Source of the DNA: Eutypella sp. D-1
Lineage: Eukaryota; Ascomycota; Sordariomycetes; Xylariales; Diatrypaceae
Assembly (NCBI GenBank): GCA_023313575.1
Contig: JAJTTP010000001.1
Location: 1,612,001-1,676,000, forward strand
Direction: 5' to 3'
DNA length: 64,000 bases
Shown: positions 24,801 to 36,735 of the stretch, piece after piece
Position numbering within the stretch: position 1 is the first letter of the stretch
Layout: the number at the start of each line of letters is the position of its first letter
The notes under the pieces: model-generated
Told to the model about the DNA's origin: nothing
Database searches by the model: none
What the model saw: the letters and a program-made list of their open reading frames with translations, nothing else
Translations under genes and position numbers: made by a program

Positions 24801-25176
24801 TGAAGGAAGCAACCGCCACGAGTTAACTACTTACGAGGAGGACGACAATTCACTCTCGGGGACGGTCAGAAAAGTTGACCTCTCGAGGCACGACATACCA
24901 TGGTCTGCAGATGACGATGGAATGGGGGGCCCGCCTCTACGAGAATCACCGGCTCACGGCTTCCACACGGGAAGACAGCCCCCGCCATCGCTCAAATCGG
25001 AGAGCTCGATGAGTTCGATATCCCCGGAGAAGGAAAACTTGCAACGGAAGCCCTCGAAGCACGAGAGGTTTCTCCAAGCGCCGCTTGCGGGCATGAAATC
25101 ACCCAGGAAATGGTCCAAAGTTGGGAGCCTCAACAAGGGCACGAAATCTTCGGGCCTTCGTAGCTTCTTCCAGTGA
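21883..25176 (+). CDS. Rho guanine nucleotide exchange factor (DH-PH)
   Basis: Seven exons (21883-22719, 22776-23084, 23171-23371, 23421-23639, 23691-23925, 23988-24212, 24272-25176) give 976 aa with all phases consistent. The first 250 residues are Ser-rich and likely disordered. A DH domain follows at about 252-520: helix with ILEELITTEENYIGDV, then after a Pro/His-rich insertion the conserved segment LVKPIQRICRYPLLFAELLK, formed exactly across the exon 3/4 junction. A PH domain lies at about 525-665. The tail is Ser/Thr-rich and ends GLRSFFQ. Such proteins load GTP on Rho-type GTPases to control polarity, actin and the cell wall. It has no CNH domain (unlike Rom2) and no CH or PB1 domain (unlike Cdc24), so the exact orthologue and target GTPase are undetermined. 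Poly(C) runs occur in the leader and in intron 6. Confidence 0.9.
24217..24227 (+). repeat. C11 run at the start of RhoGEF intron 6
   Basis: Eleven C begin four bases after the donor GT at 24213, on the sense strand. Confidence 0.95.
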
Positions 25177-27744
25177 ATGATTGGTTCAGCCGGACGCAGC
25201 GACTCGACGCTGGGCGAATGGGAGTATTTTTTGTCTTCGGGTGTTTCAGGTTACGTTGGTCGCTTTTCTTTTTTGGCCGGTTTATTTGTTTATTTTGTTA
25301 TGTTTTGTTTTTGATTCTTGCTCTTTTATCATTATACCCCTTTTTCTTTTTCTCGTTTGTTACGACAACTTTGCATGACATAGGGGCATAGGGGACATTA
25401 GGGCACGGCTACATTTTTGCATTCTCTTCCTCCACGAATCTTTTTTTCTTATGGGCTGAGGTCGGCCTTCTTCCCTCGCCCCTGGTTGGTTTTCCGTTCA
25501 GCAAGCCTTGACGTATTGCGTTCTCTCTTGCACCGGGTGCTTTCTGCCATCGTTTTTTTCAAAAACATTACGCTATGAACAGTACTATTATAGGTTTTAC
25601 ATAGCTTTTATAGGGGGGGAGAGAGGAGAACTTCAGAGAAGCAAACGCCTGACATCATCAGAGAGAGTATCATAGATTGATGCGTCGTCACATGAAAAAC
25701 AACATTCTGTACTTACTTTTATTCTCCGGAACTTGCTAAGGTTCTTCTTCTTGCTACCATGTTTCTTTTTTCCTTTTTTCTTTGTTTCGTTTTGCCTGCA
25801 AGCCCGACAAACGCTCTAGGGTCCTTAGCATTACATAGGTAGCCAACCTTAGCATTCTCCTCCTCCCCTGAGGATGGATTAAGCTACCCAGTCAGGCGGA
25901 GTCAAGTCCTACAGAGTCGCCTCGCTCCCGTCTTGTCATGTCATGAGCATACCCATTCCATACATGAGAGGTTAGCTTAGGTATGTAGCTAGCTAGCTGA
26001 TGGGAGGAAGGCGTTCCCAGGGCATGGGCCACAGAGATACGAATGAATATACAAAAAAAAACCGTTTCATTTTATTTTTTATTTGTTTACTTTCGGCCGT
26101 TCCCGCTATGTGTGTCTCGCGTACCTACCAAGCCTACTGAACGAGCTAACCAACCCTTAGCTGTTTACCTAAGAGGTAAGTATTTTGCTTACAAGACAAG
26201 AACTTTCCACTTGGTTATACGTAGGTAGTTCGTTGGTTTATATTAGGTACTAGGCGGATGCCGAAGTCCCCCTCCATGTGGGGTGGGCTTAGGTGCGAGA
26301 GAATATCGTCTTCTTTGGGGTTTATCTCGTACGAGACTCGTGTGTAAATGCCTACCTAGGTAGGTAGGCAGTTTCGTAAGTGTTTTTTCTAGAACTAGGT
26401 ACTAGGTAGATAACTAGTGCCTGTGATATACATAGAGAACAGAGCCATATAGTGCAGGGAGATATATCTTCCAGGCACACAGCAAGTGCAGTCAGTTCCA
26501 GTCTGATATAACTCCGGTGCGGTATAACAAGTGTCCAGACGGGAGAGACTGGACTCTACCTAGGTAGGGCTACGATGCGATGTAGAGAGGTCTGTGGGAC
26601 AAGGAGGGGGGGAAGGGGGGAGGGGGGGAAGGGGGGAGGGGGGGAAGGAGGGAGGGGGGTAATATAGTGGTGACGTAAATGCCCATCAAGAGCTCGGTTG
26701 GCGGACGGGGGGGTAAATGGCGGGGCAAAGGTGACGCAGGAACGGGAAACAGCTTGTCCAAGCTCCGGCCAAGCTTGCCCAAGAAGCCAAGCTGACCTCA
26801 GTTTGTTAGTGGAAGTATCCAGCTGTGTACTACAATATATGGACAGGTATGTTAGACAGTGCTAGCAAAGCTGGCGTAATCTAGCAAATCTAACAAGCTC
26901 CAGCTACAAAGCAGTGTTATGTATCTACTTATCCACGATGTACACCCAGGCACCTACCTACATACATATGTACCTATGTAGGTAGGCACACTTGAGCAGT
27001 ACGTGTATGCATGTACTTTAATGTGGGTATTGTAGATTTCCACTTGTAAGTACCTACATACAGGGCAGAGGGGTCGCGTGTGTGTTTGGCCCCCGTCTGC
27101 TGTCTGCTATGACGTAGTTTATCCTTCAGATGCGACGATGATCGGATTGCAAAGCGTACAGGAGAAGCAAGTGCGAAGAAGTTGGCGGGATGATGTAAGG
27201 AGAGTAAACTGCATGCTTTTAAAGAGTGAAAGCTAGCTGGTTTCCTCCTTTCCTTCTTCCGTTTGCTAATTGCATTATTACATTCCAATTTATCGACACA
27301 ACAACCACCACCAATTACTTAGCTACGTAACAAGCATACCAACCAAGCCCGAGCCCATCACTTTCTTACTTACTCCCGACTTTACCTGCATACCCTGTCA
27401 CTTTTGTCACTCGGCGTTGAAAAAAAGCAAAAGGGATATTATAACTAATCTTTGACTAACAAATACCTACGGCGAACAAACACCCGCCTACCTCCGCCAC
27501 TTGGACCTGACTGACGATTTACCCCGCTTCATATACTGCATATATCTACTTGCTCTATCTACCTCTATACCTCCTTACCTTTACCTGCCTGTTTTAAGCT
27601 TTACTAAACCAACAACCACACGAGAGAACACTTTCTGAGAACACTTCTGACGAAGCACACGCATATCGTCACACATCCAAACGATATCACACAACTTCAG
27701 TCACTTACACTTACACCTTCACATTCACACACATCACCGCCAAC
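25177..27744. other. Intergenic region, RhoGEF / RTC3-like
   Basis: No gene seen in 2.6 kb. It begins with T-rich RhoGEF 3' flank. It contains palindromes TACCTAGGTA at 26353 (within a 14-bp palindrome 26351-26364) and 26557, a G-rich minisatellite (26603-26659), and further tacctac motifs near 26950. From about 27270 a C/A-rich stretch is the likely leader of the RTC3-like gene. Confidence 0.6.
26603..26659. repeat. G-rich minisatellite, about 16-bp period
   Basis: Units of aaggggggaggggggg repeat three to four times with small changes. The run is almost pure G with A pairs and could form G-quadruplexes. Confidence 0.85.
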
Positions 27745-28458
27745 ATGGTCAAGGGCGCAGCTACCACAGCTAAGGTCCACTACAAGGGCAACGACGAGGA
27801 CTTCCTCGTTTTCGTCGACGACATTGAGACTTTCAAGAAATGGAAGAGCGACAAGTCCGTTCCTATGGCCCATTTTATCTCTACCTACAAGGTCTTCGTC
27901 ACCCACAAGTAGGTCAACCCGATCTCTATTGTTCTGCTTGTACTACTTATACTTGGTCCCTACACTCTTACCCGTGGACACGTTTCGTGGCATGGGCATA
28001 TGCCCCGCTCCCTCCCGCCCCCAACCTGTGCGCCTCAGCGCTTAATCTCGGGGGCCGGCTGGACCGGGCTGGGTTTCTACGTCCACTCCTTTACAATCCC
28101 TTTGCAATCACACTGTGACGGCGGCTAACTCATCTGATCCTGATCGATAGGCAAGGAACGCAGGGTCAATATGATGGCGCCTCCAACTCGACACTAGACA
28201 ATGAGTTCGGTACCCACGTTGATGACGAGGTCATCAAGAAGATTCTGGAGTCAGGCAATCTGTTGGAATCTGAGGTACGCCTTGATCACTCCCCAAGCCG
28301 AGAAGCCCCCAATGATACCCGTGTCATGCCAGGCCTTTCGAGTAAACCAGACGCATAACTAACATATCACTCTTCCGCCACAGTTCCCTGAACGCAGCAA
28401 CTCCAAGAATGATGCCCAGCAAGGCTCCATCGTCTCCGGCCAGCCTGGCACCCGCTAA
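27745..28458 (+). CDS. RTC3: SBDS N-domain protein, Rtc3 (YHR087W)-like
   Basis: Exons 27745-27908, 28151-28274 and 28384-28458 give 120 aa. The product is a single domain like the N-terminal domain of SBDS/Sdo1: a start with KVHYKGNDEDFLVFVDD, a central VFVTHKQGTQGQYDGAS, and a helix in DDEVIKKILESGNL, the pattern of yeast Rtc3 (111 aa). It lacks the other two SBDS domains. Yeast Rtc3 is a small stress-related protein linked to RNA metabolism; the molecular role is poorly defined and I do not extend it. Exon 3 encodes a polar tail of 25 residues after the domain. The ATG lies in a good context (caacATGG). Family assignment is confident, function is not. Confidence 0.9.
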
Positions 28459-30718
28459 ATTGCCACATGGCCACATTCCCACGCGCCGCTGCAATTTTGG
28501 AATGAGTTGATGAGGGCAGCTCGCCTCCTCGAGGTGATGTGGTAGGGTGAGGGGGAAGGCAGCCACCGCCACTCTTGATTGTCATGCTCTTCAGCCAGCA
28601 GATTGATGTGCGGCGATGGGTAGGGGTGGGCGGCTATATGAATCAGACCGCCCAACCGCCTTGCAACTCGGTCAACGCTATGATACGCGATGAATGAGGG
28701 AAACGTTTAGTTTTCGGTAGCTAGCTACTTAACCATCATAATGCGACGACGTCATGAACCGAGAGAGGGAAGCTTAATATCTGTCCCAAGTGAATAATGG
28801 ATGTTTAACATGATCTCGCTAGGCCCCCTGAGATAGAAGTTGACCCTATGCCCAGTTTGCCCCTTCTTGTATCGTTTGGCCTGTGACCATAACAAAAGGC
28901 ACTGCGTCACGCCGCTGCTTCCATTGGTCGATAGCGTACACATATACGCATAACGGTCATATACGAATCAGATGTAGCATGTAATTATTAACACGGGCTC
29001 TCTCTCTCTCACGATTATGGTACAAACCAGGGTCGATCTGAATAAAACCAACCTACATACGTATGGTATGGACTTAAGCTCGTCCTTACCTCCTCCGCCT
29101 ATCACTCATCGACCACCAGTGAACGCCCGTCCTACCAGGCTGCCCGGGCAATGTAACCACTGTGATTGCAGCAGGCAAGCACACGAAGGCTCGCGCTTCT
29201 TCTTTCGTCCTCCCGCCCCCATCCTTTCAGCTTAGGCCCGGGTTGGGATTGGCTTGGTTGTGTGTGACTAATGCTATCTCGGTTTCTGTCGGGTTTGTAT
29301 GCGGCGGCGGCGGCGGGGGTAGATTTTTTGTCGACCAGCCAGCCAGCCAGCCAGCCAGACACCCAGAATCATTAGAAGGTATGTAGCTAAGTGCCACTTT
29401 GGACCCTTGTTGTCTTACCTACCTGCCTGCCTTCAATACTGTGTAAGTGCTTAAAGTGAAGTGGTATCGCTGCGGTTCTGGTGGGTGGTCGGGTGTAACG
29501 AGTACACCACCTAGAACAAGGCAGGCGCACGTGTGGAGGGGGGGCACGGTTGATGGGACGGAGCTGGTTGGATTTGGCTGTGTGGCAGGCCCCCTCGTGG
29601 GAAGGTGTCGTTGCTACCTAGCTGTGTATGTTAAAATGGGGGAAGTATTGTTGGTATGGCATAGCGTGATACGGCAGCGTTACCGGAAGAGGGGGATGGG
29701 AGGGCCATATTGACATTGCTACACGGTACGAGTTCACAAGTAACTTCTCAGGCTTCCCTCATATCTCCCTCCATACTCGTTTATCGAGAGATATACATAT
29801 ACCATATCTACGAAAACTTGCACAACGGGAGGGGAGCCTGATTAGGTGTGTATACAGAGATCTGCTAGGTATTCTTATCACTCTACGCAACGTACATAAG
29901 AGTATAGAATAATCAAGGCTCGGACGGAACATGGATCTTCGTAGATTCAATTGCATACTTGGTTAGCACCTGGTTTTATCAGCCCACCTCCCCTTTCTCG
30001 CTGTGAAGGGGCTCGCTCATTTACTTCGATGGAACGCTGCCGCCTATGCCACCGTCTTACAGATTGACATCGAATGCACGCACACGTAGTAGTAACACGA
30101 AGGATGGGGGATGACAACGCCATCACGGGGGGGACGGAAGGTTGAAAAATGAGAAAATTCAAATAAGCACACGCTTCGCATCAATTCGTGATGGATATGG
30201 ATATATATATGTGACGGTAATAACAATGATGAGTATGACAAGAGATATATGCATGCATGCAGATGCGCCATTCGCGGATAAAAATCGACATCGTGACAAG
30301 AATTATTTGCCTGTATATATGTGGACGTATGTGTATATATATACGTACATATATATACGTATGTTCAAAAGGTGTGGGAAAGAAGAAAAAAACAGCCATC
30401 TCCTTTTCTTCCTTCTCTCCGGGTTGACTTTAAGCATTGACAGTCCTCCGGCTTTCGATCCGCTCGGTTCGATTCACATCTTGTCGCGCCCGAGGGCGGG
30501 TGAGGAAGGGTGCAAGGACTGGCCCAGGAGAGCGGGAAGTAGGTAACTAATCGTCGTGTCCGTCGTCCATACTCGTGTCTCCCCGGCTTATCCGTAGGAG
30601 AGTCGGGGGGTTCGCAGCGTGAAAGGGGGAAACGAAGCTCGGTCTCGATATTCTAAACCGCGCCTCCCCCTCTCGCATCCACACACCCCCCTTCAACCGA
30701 CCTAATAACGCCTGCCAC
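28459..30718. other. Convergent 3' intergenic region, RTC3-like / DUF7727
   Basis: No gene seen in 2.3 kb. Features are short tandems (cagc near 29337-29360; cgg near 29301-29315) and a long alternating AT segment with ta/tg steps (about 30190-30365). Confidence 0.6.
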
Positions 30719-31284
30719 CTAGACCTTCCCTGTCCGGGCGCCTCGTTGCGGCAGGGTCCAGGGCTTGGCGCAGACGACCTCGCCCTCGCTGTAGGCCCAG
30801 AAGTAGACGACCATGGCGACGAGGTAGTAGATGGCGGGATTGGTGCCCTGGTAGAGCATGACGGAGGCGAGGGCGACGAGCGGCAGCACGGCGAGCCGCG
30901 CCTCGAGGCTGCGGTGCACCGATGTGCCCGCGACCCACGGCAGCGGCCAGTCCCACGCTAGCATCCCGAGCCCCATCAGCAGGTTGATCGTCTGCAGCGC
31001 CGGCACCGGCTTCACCGCCGGGTCCAGCGCCTTCGTCAGGAAGTCCCAGAATATCTTCGGCCAGAAGAATCCCTCTAGCGCCGCGGCGATTTGGTCTGGC
31101 GTTACATTGTTAGCTTTGACCGATCCTCTCTTCGCGTGGGTGGTTTTTTTTTTCTTTCTTTCTTTCTTTTTCGGCTGGTGTCTGTCTGTGAGAGATATGG
31201 GGGGGGGGGGAGGTATTTCCACTTACAAGATGCCGCAGACAGGGTGATGAGCCGGGCCCAGTGGTTCTTGATGAGTCTTCCCAT
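30719..31284 (-). CDS. DUF7727-like multi-pass membrane protein
   Basis: Exons 31284-31227 and 31095-30719 (minus strand) give 144 aa. It begins MGRLIKNHWARLI, and the intron falls in codon 20 (Tyr). The sequence has about four hydrophobic segments: residues 9-28 (weak), 48-70 around INLLMGLGMLAWDWPL, 85-100 around LAVLPLVALASVML, and 105-125 around IYYLVAMVVYFWAYSEG. It ends in a basic tail. The whole layout matches small fungal membrane proteins filed as DUF7727, from memory; no biochemical function is known to me. The intron has C12 on the sense strand and a CTTT-rich tract near the acceptor. Very high GC with strong codon bias in exon 2. Confidence 0.82.
31199..31210 (-). repeat. Poly(C) on the sense strand of the DUF7727-gene intron (G12 on the plus strand)
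   Basis: The run begins 16 nt after the donor at 31226. Confidence 0.93.
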
Positions 31285-34200
31285 TTTGTCTTTTGGATAT
31301 CTTTACTTCGTTTCGACCTTTTTCCTTTTCCCGGTTTTCTTTCGTTTTTCTGGTAACCTCCCGAAGTTCGATTCCCTTGCTCTTGCTTCCTTTTCCCTTC
31401 TTGTCTGCCTGAGACCTCAATTTCCCGTCAAGACGACCGACCAAGCGCTCGCCCGTTTGCTATATTGAACCGAAAGAAATAATTGACCGGGCAACCAGCG
31501 CGCGAGAGAGACAGGTATAGTCGAATGAACACGAAAAACGGGATCGGCCGACAAGTTCACCACGGAGCACCGTAATTAAGCAACAAAAAATGAATAAATC
31601 TGTAATTATGAAGCGCGGAAGAGAATGAGAAGGTGAAATTTTGCAAGGTGACCGGACCTGCAAAGGAAGCGCCGAAGCTGAAAAGAAGGTTTTGTTAAAA
31701 ATAGGAGAAAAAAAAAGAAGCTATATCGACAAACGAGTGCACAGCGCTGGCAAGTCGGAAAGGAAGAGAAGGGGAGAAGAGGCAAGAAGAGGCGAAGAGA
31801 GAAACAAAAGATCCGAAAGACAGGCAGGTAAGGTTTAGGAGGCGGAAGCCAGCGACAGCGGGTGATCCACAGCCTATATTGGACTGGGGGACTTTGGTAA
31901 TGGGCTGGACTCGGAATGGGGATGGATGGACCGATGTTCTGCGGCTCCTGGTGGGTATGGGGAGCCCGTGCCCCTGATTAGGAGGCGCGGCGTATCACTA
32001 CTCTAGGTAGAGTCTAGGGGCTGCGGGTGGGTATCGAACGGTGCCTGGCTTTTTTCCCCTTGACGATGATGGTCAGATTTCGTTTGAGACCCAGGTTCTA
32101 GAAATCCGATCTATAACGAGCGCCGGCATCCGAACGGCACTGACTTCATCCGTGACTCTTATGGTGGTGGTGGTGGTAGGAGGAGGGGGTGTGTGGTTTC
32201 CCCTTGTTTTGTGATCTACCGATTACCCTCAAGCCTATCTTGCGACAAGCCTTCGCGATGGGGGTACAGGTCGAGCCGCAATGGCACTAGGGGTGTTTTG
32301 TTTGGCGAGAGATGAGATCGGGTATCGATCAGGGCAGTCAATCCAGCTGCCTCTTGTCTTCCTCTATTTGATGTCTATAACACTATGTGTGTGGTGGTGT
32401 ACGATACCGTGGCGTTATCTGATGCCGGTATATATCTACCAGGGGTAGTTTCACAGTCGTATATGTCGCATTAAAACGTAAACGGTGGGAGATATCAAAC
32501 AATGCAGAACGTGGTTCACTTTCAAGGGGGGAGGAAGGGAGGCTCGTTCTTTTTGTTATTAAAAGCAGGAGTTGGTCCGTCGACAACGGAAACCCCAGAC
32601 ATGCGGAGGTGGTGCAGAGTTTAAGAGAAAGGAACAGATGCGGTCTCGTCAGCCACGGCCGTGGCCGGAGTATACAGACCTCGAGAACCAATGCCATGCT
32701 TCGCATGGCGAGAAATCCGGTGGCAGGGGTGTCGGCCATGGGGCTAAAAAGAACTTCCCCCTCCCCGGGAACTGCAGCGGTAGCGGCTCTGATCTACTAT
32801 ATTATCCTCATGATGTGCAGAAATGCAGAAGCATTGCCCCGATGTGGTATAAAGCACGTCGTCTGGCGACCACATACAGCGTTGCCGGGTGAAGAGGTGA
32901 AGCCAACTAGGCTTGCTAGGGAAACCCAAGACCTGTATGGCGAGGGCACTAAAGCAAGGCCAATATATTTCCCATGCGGTACGCCGCAGTCCATTGGGCG
33001 GTCGAAGGTAAAAATGTGCTCGAGAATAGCCCATCCCAAGCATCGCGGCGGCGTGAAGAATATGTGATTGGGTTGCTCCCGGCGGTTAACGAATGCCCTC
33101 CTGGCCAATCGGGGTCGTTGTCGCCCGCCTCTTCGACAAGGGCCTGGCAGAGGACTAAACCCGTCTTGCCGTGTCTACCCTGCTAACCCCTCCAGTGCAA
33201 GGAATATGTTGCAGACGAGATAGACATGTACAATGGGCCATCTACATGGTACATATAATTCCGGCCTCTCAATCTATCGATTCCATTCGTTCGCGATGTT
33301 GAGGCTACTCGCTCTCTGGTAAATCTTACTGATCCTACTGTGACTTTACGGTGTGCTATTGCGTGGTATATGGGGCCAACTAGATACTAGACTTAGCCAC
33401 CGAAAGGTGATGAATGCCTTTGGCGATGACCCAATTACCTACCTACATAGGTATTCCGTACTTCGTATAGTTAGTATTAATGTCGTGCCTTCTTGCGCTA
33501 TCTGTAAGGTCAAAACACCCCTGGCCGGACCCAGGTGTCACGGCGCATCAATTTACAGGGAATGGCTCGACTTTGCTTACCCAGATTGCCAGATCAGTAC
33601 GAGATGTGGCTGGTGTCAAGATGTCCAGCCCATCCGTCTCACTGCACCTTTGCCGCCCGGGCGTGTGTCAATTCTTATGTAGGCCAAAGAAAACAGAAAA
33701 GTGAGATCGTATATGTATGAACTCCGTAATTGATTATGCTGAAGAATTCCTGACTGGATTAACCTGATCTAACCCTCTTCTCGCTTAGCTGAGGCCGACT
33801 TGAGACGATGCCCTGTAGGCGATCAGGCGTTCCCAGACCATAGCGGGTTTCGGAGGTGTCGAGGACCTCGGCGTTAAAAAACTCAAAACTCGACGCCGGG
33901 GCCAAGTTGAAGCGAAAAGGGTTTGGGGTTATGGGGGCGTTACAGGGGAGTTGGCAAGATGGCAGGGCTGGGCAACCTGGCAAAGTCTCTCGGGCCAAGT
34001 CTCTCTTGGTTAATACTATATGATAAAGCCCATAAGCCATGGCAGACCTGCTAGTTATGTGAACTTCGTCCTTTACGAAAGAGAAAAGATGCCGGGAACC
34101 GGCTGTGAAGAGGGAATTGCGACATGGGGGCCCCCTGACTAACACCTGTAGCTTAACGACTTGGCGGGCAAGAGTTCCAAGGTTGCTTGAGGGTCTCGAA

Positions 34201-35807
34201 CTGTGGAACTCTTTTTTTCTCTAGTTGCATTTATGTCTACTTGTTGACTTCCAGGTTGCCAGATGGATCACAAACGTACATAGTTATTCCGGATGGAAAG
34301 TTATTGCGAGAATGCAACGGTAAAAGCGAGGCTCTGTCGGCGCGGCGATACTAGCACCATAAATGCGATTTTCGCAAGTAGCTACGTAACTATATCTGTG
34401 TCAGTCATAATCATGTCGGCCACTATTTGGAATGAATAGATGTTCGCTTCAAGCACTCTGCTTGCGTACGCCAAACTAGACTTCTGGGTATGCATCTCAA
34501 TCTCACCGACATCGCATCCGATGCCATCGATGTCATGCGATATCATCCCGACCCAGACAAGCCCGCAAGCTATCAGTTAAGTGGTTGCAGGAAATTCCGA
34601 GTCCCAACGATCTACATACACCACCCTAGCTGTGCACGTGGACCGCACCCTTCGAAGGAGGAAGAGAGAGGGGATGGGGGGATGGTGAGTTTATTATATG
34701 CCAAGGTGAGCCCGATTCCTCGTCGGCGCTTGACCCGGGCCTCTCATTGGACTGCTGCGCCTACCCGCCCGCCTGCCCGCCGCAGAGCCCCCCACATACT
34801 GTACTTGCCCGGGGCGACATACATGAACATCTGTTGGATATCTTGACCTGCTAACCTACTATGCACATCTGATAATCGGCGCACGAGCTGACACCCCAAT
34901 CTCATTGGTCAACTGGGGGGCTATCTTCACTTTCTTTATTTCCTTCCCTCCTTCCTTGCCGTGACTACACCAGAACTACCTAGGAAGGAAGGATGCTTCT
35001 TTAGCTGGGCTTGCTTTGCAGTAGTAGTAGCTTTGGGGAAACCCCGACGGCCGTCATTCCGGTTTCTCGGGTTTTTGTTACGTCGTATTGCAGAGCCGTG
35101 ACGTGCGGTCCTCCCGGGGTATGTTGATGAGGAGATAGATGTATACCATGATCAGATAAGATCGCCGGACTTCACGATGCCGGTAAGGACGAGGGTGAGG
35201 GCGGGGGGTGAAAAGGTATAGTATAGTCAAGCCCAGCATCGAACGGTTCTGGCCGTAGTCAATATGTCTACGAAGTACATATATGAGATCACCTCTGATT
35301 TCCTCTCGACCTTGATCATCCTACACCGCATCCATGAAGAGGGTCTAGCTTCCTACTAGGCACGCCTCGGAATTCACGGGCATAAACATGCCCGTGTCTT
35401 GGCTTCTGGTGTTGGCGACCCCTCTCGTCACATTGCGATTATCTCGCATGATAGGGAAGATCCGTGGGGACTAAGTAAACCCGGCCGAGATAGTCCAATG
35501 TGATGCCCCGTCCACTTAGTCTAATCACAACTTCTTCTATGTGCGAATAGGCTCTAGCATAAGAGCGAGGAAAAGGCGACCACTGCCCATGACAGGAAAG
35601 CACAGATATGATGCCATGTGCACTAGTAGCAAATGATCGTACTACTTGTCGAGAGCGACGAGCGATCTTGATGCCCTGATCTAAGCTCGAAAATGCTACC
35701 CCAGGACTGCCTCTTGTCAGGCTCGCTGAACCTCAAGATGTCCGAACTGGATACTTTATCCCATAGACGCCAGGCCCGCCGCCTTGGAAGCCATACCAAG
35801 TAACAAG
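31285..35807. other. 4.5-kb interval without a recognisable gene
   Basis: The longest open frames (33759-34145 minus; 32609-33067 plus) begin at non-ATG codons, show no family motif and have random-looking composition. Nothing resembling reverse transcriptase, transposase or terminal repeats was seen. A GGT repeat occurs at 32162-32182. The left end (31285-31480) is the DUF7727 promoter. A gene with many tiny exons or a non-coding RNA cannot be excluded by eye. Confidence 0.5.
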
Positions 35808-36735
35808 TCAATCCACCAGGTACTCCTCCCGCCAGAATGGCATGGTTCTCTCTGCGTCCTCGTCTAGGTACTCCTCGAGTTTCGACCGTCCGCTCGGAGT
35901 CGACATCCCGTCGAGCATGTCGCGGAAACCAGTCGTGATGTCCGTCAGTACGTTGACAGTATGCTCCGACAGAGGTGGCTTGTCGGAGCAGTACTTGAGA
36001 AGGGTGCGTGCCGGATTCTGCGCCCTCGGTTGATTGCGGCTCGTGCTCAGCCGCTGGTGGAAGGTCAGTAGAACCCGCGGCACGGCAGTCGCCGAGTCGA
36101 CTGGGATGACGGGCATTTCGAAATTACCCACAAGGCTTTCCTCGCTGGTTAGTATTCATATACTCACACCAATCTATTTAGAAAGAACGAGCTGCGGTTA
36201 ATGGTTTGTGCCTGGAATTAGTCGGTACTCACTTTAGTTGGAGCCTCATGAACGCCGCCATCGGACCTTCCCCGCCATCCTCATCGCATTTCTTGAGGAG
36301 CAAGACAACAGCTGCATCCCTACCCCCGTCGAGGTGGTACAGCCTCTCTAGCCTGGCTCGTGTAGCCTCGGAACCGACGTCTTCCGGCACGAGGAAGACA
36401 ACGCGAAGCGCCCGTGGGGGCGGCGGCGCCACCGTAGCAGCAGTGACAGGCGCATCAGCAGTGTTAGACGAGGCGGGCATAGGCGCGGACGGCAGCAATG
36501 GCAACGGCAGTGCGACGTCGTGCGTGTCGAGCTGTCTCTCTGGGCCACCACCACCACCGATTTTTAGCGCCCGCGCCTCTCAACCTCCTCCACATGGGTG
36601 GCGGCAAGGCGGTGACTCGTTCGTAACGTACGTACCTCTCCATCTCGGGTGTGTACTGCTCGTAAGCGCCGAGGGAAGCGAGGCCCAATCAGATCGCCGG
36701 CGCAGTGAGGAACAGAATAAATTGTAACTCGCCAT
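35808..36735 (-). CDS. Unrecognised protein with spliced, conserved-looking reading frame
   Basis: A model with exons 36735-36636, 36539-36233 and 36144-35808 gives 247 aa. Exon 2 encodes a beta-alpha-like stretch (ALRVVFLVPEDVGSEATRAR, then GRDAAVVLLLKK and FMRLQLN across the junction). Exon 3 encodes MPVIPVDSATAVPRVLLTF and an acidic C-terminus ending REEYLVD. The exon 2/3 intron has a branch-like CTAAC and a CAG acceptor, and joins LQL-N-EESLVGNF cleanly, so the last two exons are well supported. The N-terminus is not: a second frame of exon 1 (around GAYEQYTPEMER) looks more protein-like but lacks an upstream ATG, and could be used from an internal ATG as MERQLD. I do not recognise the family; the fold hints at a small alpha/beta domain. 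No neighbour suggests a role. Confidence 0.6.

Noticed and set aside
33759..34145. 128-codon minus-strand frame as a gene
   Set aside because: It starts at GTG, has no recognisable domain, and no splice extension gives a better protein.
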